Assembly (NCBI GenBank): GCA_029974855.1
Contig: JARKQO010000462.1
Coordinates: 1-15,768 of the forward strand
Source of the DNA: Eubacteriales bacterium
GTDB lineage: Bacteria; Bacillota_A; Clostridia; Christensenellales; Aristaeellaceae
DNA: 15,768 nt
Reading direction: 5' to 3'
Shown: positions 1 through 5,746 of the stretch, in pieces
How positions within the stretch are numbered: position 1 is the first letter of the stretch
Layout: every line of letters begins with the position of its first letter
Translations under genes and position numbers: made by a program
Notes under the pieces: model-generated
Databases searched by the model: none
Seen by the model: the letters and a program-made list of their open reading frames with translations, nothing else
Told to the model about the DNA's origin: nothing

Positions 1-606
1 CAGGGTTTGCTTGGAGATGGAATCGATATCCGTGACGATGTGGGTGGACAGCAGCACCGTCCTGTCCCGGGAAAAGACCGACACAAGGTTGCGGAATTTG
101 ATTCGCTCATGGGGATCGAGCCCCGCGGTGGGTTCATCCAGGATCAGAATCTCCGGGTCGTTCAGCAGCGCCTGGGCGATCCCCAGCCGCCGCTTCATTC
201 CGCCGGAATAGGTCGCGGCCTTTTGGCGGATGTCCTGAGTCAGATGCACCTGCCGGACAAGTTCTTCAATTTTCCGTTCGGCCTTTCCGCCTTCCAGCCC
301 CTTCAGCGCCGCCACGTACCGCAGATAATCCAGCCCGGAAAACTCCGGGTAGAAGTTCAGGGACTGCGGCAGGTACCCGATCTTGGAGCGGTACTCCCGG
401 GCGCAGGATTTTCTGTTCCTGCCGTTCATGTACACCTGGCCGCCGCTTGCCTCCATGACGCCGGCCAGAATGCGGATCAGCGTGCTCTTCCCCGCGCCGT
501 TGGGCCCCAACAAGCCATAGACGCCGTTTTCCATCTCAAAGCTCACACCGGTCAAGGCCTGTTTCCTGCCATAGCTTTTGCCGACATTTTCCACGGTGAT
601 TCGCAT
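1..606 (-). CDS. ABC transporter ATP-binding protein (3' end outside the window)
   Basis: This is the nucleotide-binding subunit of an ABC transporter, which hydrolyses ATP on the cytoplasmic face to drive a membrane permease. The 202 visible codons contain Walker A GPNGAGKST (about residues 34-42), the Q-loop YLPQ, the signature YSGGMKRR, Walker B ILILDEP and the H-loop STH. The ATG at 606 is preceded by AAGGGGGA with 6 nt spacing. It lies 43 nt downstream of the response regulator stop and reads the same way, so it is probably the third gene of the kinase-regulator operon; the permease should lie beyond position 1. Such sets often serve peptide-antibiotic resistance or Na+ export. The substrate cannot be told from the ATPase, and the C-terminus is cut by the window edge. 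Confidence 0.93.
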   Translation of the reverse strand, partial: MRITVENVGKSYGRKQALTGVSFEMENGVYGLLGPNGAGKSTLIRILAGVMEASGGQVYMNGRNRKSCAREYRSKIGYLPQSLNFYPEFSGLDYLRYVAALKGLEGGKAERKIEELVRQVHLTQDIRQKAATYSGGMKRRLGIAQALLNDPEILILDEPTAGLDPHERIKFRNLVSVFSRDRTVLLSTHIVTDIDSISKQTL

Positions 607-649
607 ATCGTATCCCCCTTCGCGTACTCCATGCCATCGGACAACCCCG

Positions 650-1342
650 TTACAGATTCAGCCTGTACCCGGCGCCCCACACCGTTTCAATGATCTTCGG
701 ACGCTGCGGGTCCCGCTCGATCTTTTCCCGGATTCTGCCGATGTGGACGGTGACGGTGGCGCTGTCGCCCACGTAATCATAGCCCCATACCTTCTCAAAA
801 AGCTGCTCTCTGGAAAAAACGACGTTGGGATTCTGCGCGAGAAACACCAAAAGCGCAAACTCGCGGTTGGGAAACCTGATCTCTGCGCTTCCCCGATAGG
901 CTTTCCAGCTCTTGGGGAGAATCCTCAGCTCGCCGATCAGGATTTCCCCGTCCCCCGGGCGGCGGGCGGAGCCCGTAAGCCTGCCATAGCGGTTTAGATG
1001 TGCTTTTACCCTTGCCACCAATTCGGCGGGGTCAAAGGGCTTTGCGATATAATCGTCCGCACCTAGCCCCAGGCCCCGGATTTTATCCGCGGATTCCGTC
1101 CGGGCCGTGACCATGAGGATGGGAACGTCGATATGGTCCCTGATTTGTCTGCAGATGTCATAGCCGTTTTGCCCGGGCAGCATCAGATCCAGCAGGACCA
1201 GGGCATAACCGCCTTTTTGCAAAGCTGCCAGACCCCGGGTGCCGTCCGGGATGATTTCCGCCTCAAAGCCGTTGATTTTCAGATAATCCTTTTCCAACAG
1301 GGCGATTTCGGGGTCGTCCTCGATGATGAGAATCTTGCTCAC
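650..1342 (-). CDS. OmpR/PhoB-family response regulator
   Basis: This is a 230-residue cytoplasmic two-component regulator that is phosphorylated by its partner kinase and binds DNA. The receiver domain (about 1-120) shows the acidic pair ED(D) at 8-10, the phospho-acceptor D52 in LLDLMLPG, T79 in MVTAR and K101 in AKPFDP. A winged-helix output domain (about 135-228) ends with the typical WGYDYVGDSATVTVHIGRIR segment and GAGYRL. The chosen start is the GTG at 1342, with AAAGGAGA a few bases upstream. An ATG further upstream would add 14 residues ahead of the conserved receiver start. The GTG overlaps the kinase stop (GTGA), which implies translational coupling. The ABC ATPase gene 43 nt downstream is the likely co-transcribed target. 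Confidence 0.96.
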   Translation of the reverse strand: MSKILIIEDDPEIALLEKDYLKINGFEAEIIPDGTRGLAALQKGGYALVLLDLMLPGQNGYDICRQIRDHIDVPILMVTARTESADKIRGLGLGADDYIAKPFDPAELVARVKAHLNRYGRLTGSARRPGDGEILIGELRILPKSWKAYRGSAEIRFPNREFALLVFLAQNPNVVFSREQLFEKVWGYDYVGDSATVTVHIGRIREKIERDPQRPKIIETVWGAGYRLNL

Positions 1343-2724
1343 GCGCTTTTCTCCTTTGGGCAGGGCAGGGAGAGCTGAATCCACAAGCCGCCGTTGTTTC
1401 CGGCGGCGATCTTCCCGCCGTGGGCCTCCGCAATGTATTGGCAGATATGCAGTCCAAGCCCGCTCCCGTGGCCGGCGCGGCGGGATTCGTCGCCGCGCCA
1501 GAAGCGGTCAAACAGACACGGCAGGTGCTCATCGGGAACGCCGTGGCCATTGTCCGCAAACAGCAGGTGTTCCATGCCCCTCTCGCGCCACACGGACAGC
1601 CTGAGCTCCAGGGATTCCGCACCCGCGTGCTTCACGGCGTTTTCAGTCAGATTCATCAGCACCCGGCGCATTTGTTCCTGGTCCATCCAAACGGGATGCG
1701 GAACAGCGATGACCTCGGCGGTAATCCGGATGCCTTTCTCTGCCAGCTCGTCGCCAACGCTTTCGGCAAATTCACGCGCAAGGGTCCCCAAATCGCCTTC
1801 AACCGGCGCGATGGGCAGGCGGCCCGCTTCCAGATTGGAAAAATAGAACAGCTTTTGCAAAAGCACGTCCATGTCGCAGGCCTTCCTGTACGCGATGGAG
1901 AGATATTGCTCCCTTTTCTCCGGCGTATTGGCCACCCCGTCCCGGAGGCCCTTCACATACCCCTTGACGGAGGTCAGCGGTGTGCGGAGGTCGTGGGAAA
2001 TGCCGGCGATGAGGTCAATGCGCGCCGCTTCATACGCGGCGGTTTTCTTCCGCTCCTCCAAAAGGGATTCCCGCATATGGTTGAACGCCGAGGCCACCTC
2101 CGCAAATTCGTCCCTGCCTCTATGGTTGACCGGCTGGGACAAATCTCCGTTTTCAATCCGCCTGGCGCCGTCGGACAGCGCCTTGAGCGGGCGAAGCACC
2201 CGCCAGGCCATCCGCCGGGTAAAAAACAGGCTGAGGAGCAAAATCACCGCGATGGCGGCAATGCTGACGGCCAGATATCCTTGGAAAAAGCCCGCAAGCT
2301 TCGCATCCTCCACAGCGCCTTTCAGGGCAAAGAGCGAGTAAGCGCCGGCGGGTTTTGCCACAAAGGTCACGCCGCTTGCCTTCCCTGTCAGGGTATCTTC
2401 TTTTAGTAGATTCAGCTCTTTCAGGCTGTCGGTCGCTTTGGTTTGGGACTCATCCAAACCGGAAAAAGCAACGGTGTGGCCCTCCGTCACGAAAAGGTGG
2501 TATCCGTATTGATTCAGCTTGGTGCTCAATGCGTCCCATCTGGGCTTGGCGGCGTCGAAGTCGCCCAGTATTTCCTCCGCATTGAAAACGCCCTCGTCCA
2601 GCATCTCCTTCCCCCGTTCTGGGACGAGGCTAAAGAAGAGGATGCTTATGACGCCCAGAATGGATGCGATGGAAATCAGCGCGAACAAGATGCTGGATAT
2701 CAGGATTCGGTTGATTGTTTTCAC
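1339..2724 (-). CDS. Membrane sensor histidine kinase (HAMP, HisKA, HATPase_c)
   Basis: This 461-residue sensor kinase detects an envelope signal and phosphorylates the regulator encoded next to it. Membrane helix 1 is at about 7-33, an extracytoplasmic domain of about 115 residues follows, and helix 2 is at about 149-168. A HAMP linker (about 170-222) leads to the dimerisation helix with phospho-acceptor H244 in ISHDLRTPLT. The ATPase domain has the N box around 355-366 (MNLTENAVKHA), G1 DNGHGV at 391-396, F box FDRFWR at 405-410 and G2 GHGSGLGL at 418-425. All catalytic motifs are intact. The start is GTG at 2724, with GGAGAGG about 8 nt upstream. The stop overlaps the regulator start by 4 bp. 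The sensory domain is too generic to name a ligand. Confidence 0.95.
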   Translation of the reverse strand: MKTINRILISSILFALISIASILGVISILFFSLVPERGKEMLDEGVFNAEEILGDFDAAKPRWDALSTKLNQYGYHLFVTEGHTVAFSGLDESQTKATDSLKELNLLKEDTLTGKASGVTFVAKPAGAYSLFALKGAVEDAKLAGFFQGYLAVSIAAIAVILLLSLFFTRRMAWRVLRPLKALSDGARRIENGDLSQPVNHRGRDEFAEVASAFNHMRESLLEERKKTAAYEAARIDLIAGISHDLRTPLTSVKGYVKGLRDGVANTPEKREQYLSIAYRKACDMDVLLQKLFYFSNLEAGRLPIAPVEGDLGTLAREFAESVGDELAEKGIRITAEVIAVPHPVWMDQEQMRRVLMNLTENAVKHAGAESLELRLSVWRERGMEHLLFADNGHGVPDEHLPCLFDRFWRGDESRRAGHGSGLGLHICQYIAEAHGGKIAAGNNGGLWIQLSLPCPKEKSA

Positions 2725-2760
2725 GATACAGCCCTCTCCGTTCCGTAAGCCTACGAAACC

Positions 2761-2788
2761 ATTATAGAAGGCTCAGGTAAACACGCAA
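2761..2788 (-). promoter_or_regulatory. Promoter of the kinase-regulator-ABC operon
   Basis: Read on the minus strand, a perfect -10 TATAAT (2766-2761) follows a weak -35 TTGCGT (2788-2783) after a 16-bp spacer. Transcription would start near 2755, about 30 nt before the GTG start of the kinase. It is the only good sigma-A-like site seen upstream of the operon. Confidence 0.65.
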
Positions 2789-2789
2789 C

Positions 2790-3165
2790 ATGAGAAATCT
2801 AAACATTCTATAAAGAAAGCCCATGATTCCGCCGCTTTTGCCTTTGGGCTGGCGTTTTCTTTTTTCGCATCCTTCGCTTGCGAAGGCCGGAATACTAAAA
2901 ATGCCCGCCGCAATGGGCGAGCTTCTTTGTACCAAGTAATATCGGTATTCTGTCTGACTGCTGCATGCTCAATACAATTCAACGATATCAAGGGTTTCGT
3001 GGAGGGGGTTGTCAAGTGGGGTGCATTTGGGTGCACACGATTCAAACTGGACTGACCTTTCCTACTGGCGGACGGCGGCACGCCCCCTGGATGCACCCCA
3101 AGGTATATGTTGCGCATGCTGTGATCCCGCCCGATGGATGCGGTCAGAAAAGAAGTTCCGCCCGG
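2790..3165. other. Gene-free stretch with palindromes, possible interspersed repeat
   Basis: No convincing gene is present. A 114-codon minus-strand frame (3117-2773) has no ribosome site and no domain-like sequence. A 16-nt palindrome CCTTCGCTTGCGAAGG lies at 2871-2886, and AGCCCA (2818-2823) is inverted as TGGGCT (2845-2850). Near the nitroreductase remnant, GGGGTGCAT (3018-3026) is inverted as ATGCACCCC (3091-3099). The palindromes are not followed by T-runs in the orientation needed for a terminator. The 2818-2960 segment has the look of a mobile or repeated intergenic element, but only one copy is visible here. Confidence 0.4.
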
Positions 3166-3489
3166 CTACTCCCGCCAGGTCACCAGCGCCTCCAGCGCCT
3201 TGCGGGGCCTGGCCGCCGGCGCTTCGTCCGGATAGCCCCGGGACACGGCCGCCACCAGCAGGCCCCGCTGCCCCAGCCAGGCGCACACCTGGCCATGGGC
3301 GTAGAAGGTGTCGCAGATCCACAGCGAGCCCACGCCCGGCTCCTGGGCCCGCAGCAGCATGTTCTGGATCGCTGCGCCCACGGATTGGGTGTCCACCAGC
3401 ATGCCCACCCGCCGGAGGACGGGCTTGTCTCCCCAGGGCGCGGTATCCCCGGGGTTAAACACGAATACCGTGGCGGGGACCTTCTCCAT
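3166..3489 (-). pseudogene. Nitroreductase-family remnant, N-terminal half missing
   Basis: The frame encodes 107 residues matching the C-terminal half of a flavin-dependent nitroreductase, an FMN enzyme that reduces nitro or quinone-like substrates with NAD(P)H. Visible family features are VTVFVFNP-like PATVFVFNPGD, DTQSVGAAIQNMLL, GVGSLWICDTFYA, LVAAVSRGYPDE and a final PRKALE..VTW. The FMN-binding N-terminal part (RRSIRKF-type motif, usually about 80-90 residues) is absent. Just upstream the frame is closed by TGA, the ATG at 3489 has no ribosome site, and none of the three frames from 3490 to 3611 resembles the missing part. I read it as a 5'-truncated decayed gene. A short expressed protein is unlikely. 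Confidence 0.7.
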
Positions 3490-3685
3490 GATTCGGAAAG
3501 ATCATATGCCCCTAGGAATTTCCTGCCAATGATGCCGGCCGGGAGCTGATCCATCCTGTGATTTTCACAAAAAACTGCCTCCAAATCACGTCTGCGGCAT
3601 GAAAACGGCATGCCGGAAACGTTCTTTCATTACAAAACCCAATTTATGCCTGTATTGGCACGGCCTGGGAGGAGATTCATCAACG

Positions 3686-5197
3686 ATGGAAAAGTATCGA
3701 TTTCTTCACTTGGCTTCTTTTCTTTGTATTTGGGCGCTATGCTTTGGGTTGATCCTGCCTGCGGGGGCAGAAACCGCCCTGGAGCGGCGGATCGCCGCTT
3801 TGAACGCCTCCGGGAATGAGCACATCACCTCGGATGGATATCATTATCGGTTGGACCCGGAGGGCGGCGCTACTATTACAAAATACACAGGCCCGGAAAA
3901 TGCCGTAGACATCCCAAGTCATTTGGAGGGACATCCCGTAACGGAAATTGCCGATGACGGCCTTTCGGGCGGAGTCCACCCACAGGTCCTGTCGTTTCCG
4001 GACACCCTTCGGCGTATCGGTGCGCGCGCCTTTCCGGGTGGCAACGGCCAAGAGCTTGTGCTGCACGCCGGCTTAACAGAGTTAGACATCAGCGTTTCTT
4101 TGGGCTATGGTAAGCTGAAGAACATATGGGTGGAGGAGGGGAACACGGCCTATACCAGCCGGGATGGAGTATTGTATGATCAAAGTGGGGAAACGCTTTT
4201 GCTTTTCCCCAGGGGAAGGGAAGGTACCTACGACGTTCCGGAAGGTACCAAGCGCATAGGAAAGAACGCTTTCAACCTTACAAGGCTGACGGAGATCCAC
4301 CTTCCCGCAAGCGTGGAAAGCATGGACCCCTTTGGAGTTGGCACGTCTCTGCCGCAACTGAGCGTTGACCCGCACAATCCGGTGCTGATCTGTGAGGATA
4401 ACGTGCTTTACGATATCTGCACGAAAACCCTTGTGTACTGCGGCCCTGGGAAAAGCGGCACCTATGCGATCCCGGAAGGGACTCTGCGCATTGAAGAGGA
4501 GGCTTTTGCCTGGTGCGGGAGCTTGACAGAAATCGTAATTCCGGAGAGCGTGTTGGAAATCGGTGACGCTGCCTTTTCCAATTGCAACGATTTGGTGGAG
4601 ATGTATATTCCGGACAGCGTAACCAAAATCGGGAAATATGCGTTTGAAAACTGCCTTGCCCTTCAAAGCCTTTCGATACCGGCCAATGTCAGGGAACTGG
4701 GCGAAGGCTTCGCGGCGTCCTGTTTCAGGCTGGAGGCCTTTGAATTCCGCGGCACGGGGGACAGGTATGAGTGGATACATGGCGCGTTATATGATAACCA
4801 GGAGAAAGCCCTGCTGCTTGCGCAACAAATGGAGGACAGCGATACCTTCACTGTACGGGAGGGTACGCGGCACATCGGCGCGAGCGCCTTTGCGATGAGG
4901 AATCATTTTGTCGGGGTCAACCTGCCGCAAAGCCTGCGGTCCATCGGCAGCTTTGCATTTGAATACAATCAAAACCTTACGGAAATAGACATTCCGTTTG
5001 GCGTGACGGAACTGAAAGGGGGCACTTTTGGAGCCTGCCTCGAACTTGTTGCGGTGCGGCTTCCCGAAGGCATGACCAGCATTGAGGGCGAGGTGTTTCG
5101 TGACTGCGTCAAGCTTTCGCAAATCAGCCTGCCGGATTCAATCACAAGCATCAGCGATTGGGCATTCCACGGCTGTGAATCGCTGGGAATGCGCTGA
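3686..5197 (+). CDS. Secreted BspA-type leucine-rich-repeat protein
   Basis: This 503-residue protein is predicted to be exported and to act outside the cell in adhesion or ligand binding. The start is ATG 3686, with GGGAGGAG about 11 nt upstream; upstream in-frame starts lack a ribosome site and would precede the signal peptide. Residues 1-28 are a signal peptide (basic start, hydrophobic FLCIWALCFGLIL, then AGA before E). From about residue 60 to the end run degenerate 23-residue LRR_5/BspA units, for example IPESVLEIGDAAFSNCNDL and IPDSVTKIGKYAFENCLAL, with two interrupting strands of the form YDxxxxxLL. There is no membrane anchor, cell-wall motif or catalytic domain. The protein ends abruptly at GCESLGMR in mid-repeat, and remains of another repeat follow in another frame, so the C-terminus is probably truncated. 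Confidence 0.9.
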   Translation: MEKYRFLHLASFLCIWALCFGLILPAGAETALERRIAALNASGNEHITSDGYHYRLDPEGGATITKYTGPENAVDIPSHLEGHPVTEIADDGLSGGVHPQVLSFPDTLRRIGARAFPGGNGQELVLHAGLTELDISVSLGYGKLKNIWVEEGNTAYTSRDGVLYDQSGETLLLFPRGREGTYDVPEGTKRIGKNAFNLTRLTEIHLPASVESMDPFGVGTSLPQLSVDPHNPVLICEDNVLYDICTKTLVYCGPGKSGTYAIPEGTLRIEEEAFAWCGSLTEIVIPESVLEIGDAAFSNCNDLVEMYIPDSVTKIGKYAFENCLALQSLSIPANVRELGEGFAASCFRLEAFEFRGTGDRYEWIHGALYDNQEKALLLAQQMEDSDTFTVREGTRHIGASAFAMRNHFVGVNLPQSLRSIGSFAFEYNQNLTEIDIPFGVTELKGGTFGACLELVAVRLPEGMTSIEGEVFRDCVKLSQISLPDSITSISDWAFHGCESLGMR

Positions 5198-5271
5198 CCG
5201 AAGGCTGCGGCGAGATCGGCAGCGGACTCTGAGCGAAGCAACCTTCAAAGGGACAATGTAAAAACGACACA

Positions 5272-5305
5272 AAAACGCCCTGTTCCGCGTGGAATAGGGT
5301 GTTTT
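5272..5305. terminator. Strong hairpin, probable bidirectional terminator
   Basis: Two 15-nt arms (5272-5286 and 5291-5305) pair along their whole length with two G-T wobbles around a GCGT loop. The outer pairs are A-T, giving an A-run before and a TTTT run after the stem on either strand. It lies 75 bp after the LRR gene and beyond the tRNA-Leu terminator, so it can end transcription from both sides. Confidence 0.8.
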
Positions 5306-5316
5306 GCATAAACGCG

Positions 5317-5345
5317 GCAAAAATCCGTCCCTTTCGAGACGGATT
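5317..5345 (-). terminator. Terminator of tRNA-Leu
   Basis: On the minus strand an 8-bp stem AATCCGTC / GACGGATT (5345-5338 with 5329-5322) is followed at once by a short T-run. It starts 2 nt after the encoded CCA of tRNA-Leu. Confidence 0.65.
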
Positions 5346-5346
5346 G

Positions 5347-5432
5347 TGGTGCCGAAGGTGGGACTTGAACCCACACGGTGTTGCCACCAACGGATTTTGA
5401 GTCCGTCACGTCTGCCATTCCATCACTTCGGC
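5347..5432 (-). tRNA. tRNA-Leu (anticodon CAA)
   Basis: The minus strand folds as a class II tRNA of 86 nt including an encoded CCA. Acceptor arms GCCGAAG and CTTCGGC pair perfectly, with discriminator A. The anticodon stem ACGGA / TCCGT encloses loop CTCAAAA, giving CAA, which reads UUG. A long variable arm is present, and the T arm carries GGTTCAAGTCC. It has its own promoter and terminator. Confidence 0.96.
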
Positions 5433-5447
5433 GCGCCAGCGGAAATT

Positions 5448-5476
5448 AGTATATCATAGCCCTGACACCGTGGCAA
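5448..5476 (-). promoter_or_regulatory. Promoter of tRNA-Leu
   Basis: On the minus strand the -35 TTGCCA (5476-5471) and the -10 TATACT (5453-5448) are separated by exactly 17 bp. Transcription would begin about 10 nt before the mature 5' end of the tRNA. Confidence 0.8.
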
Positions 5477-5497
5477 GCGCTACTGGCGGTTTTTAGA

Positions 5498-5523
5498 AAA
5501 ATAATCCGCGAAAATAATCCGCG
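5498..5523. repeat. Exact 13-bp tandem duplication
   Basis: AAAATAATCCGCG occurs twice back to back (5498-5510, 5511-5523). It lies about 20 bp upstream of the tRNA-Leu -35 box, where A/T-rich upstream elements can boost promoters. Function is not shown. Confidence 0.85.
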
Positions 5524-5544
5524 CTATCCCATTCCGAGCCCCCG

Positions 5545-5612
5545 TTTGGTCCAGCACCAAGGACCCAAACCTCCCGGTCCTGGGAACCCAGCCACAGGGC
5601 AGCAAGGACCGG
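5545..5612. other. Inverted-repeat-rich GGTCC/GGACC segment
   Basis: Nested inverted repeats fill this stretch: TTTGGTCC / GGACCCAAA (5545-5552, 5561-5569), CTGGGAACCCAG (5580-5591) and CCGGTCCT / AGGACCGG (5574-5581, 5605-5612). It lies upstream of the pyrophosphatase promoter, so it is not in that mRNA leader. It could be a protein-binding region or a relic of transcribed DNA. Confidence 0.45.
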
Positions 5613-5662
5613 CCAAAGACCGAATAAAGACATTAAAAAAGTGTTAAGATTGGCCTCGGGTA

Positions 5663-5692
5663 TTCCCAACGGAATGGGAAAAGTGTTATACT
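5663..5692 (+). promoter_or_regulatory. Promoter of the pyrophosphatase gene
   Basis: The -10 is TATACT (5687-5692). The best -35 is TTCCCA (5663-5668), with 18-bp spacing. An inverted repeat TTCCCA / TGGGAA (5663-5680) covers the -35 and half of the spacer and could be an operator. The transcript start would be near 5699, leaving a leader of about 48 nt. Confidence 0.6.
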
Positions 5693-5746
5693 ATCCCGGT
5701 GTGTTCTTGCCCGGTATCTTACTATCATAGACGGGAGGGGAAACCA

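Noticed and set aside
1420..2406. 328-codon plus-strand open frame opposite the histidine kinase
   Set aside because: It has no domain or ribosome site; the opposite strand encodes every kinase motif.
2871..2886. Palindrome CCTTCGCTTGCGAAGG as a terminator
   Set aside because: The 2-nt loop is too tight and no T-run follows the stem on either strand.
2773..3117. 114-codon minus-strand open frame
   Set aside because: It has no ribosome site and no protein-like domain, its 3' end overlaps the kinase promoter, and the DNA is palindrome-rich.
3599..3685. Longer N-terminus for the LRR protein
   Set aside because: The 29 extra residues have no ribosome site and would bury the signal peptide; ATG 3686 has GGGAGGAG upstream.
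5545..5612. Riboswitch or T-box leader for hppA
   Set aside because: It lies upstream of the best hppA promoter, and no T-box or known riboswitch motif is visible.
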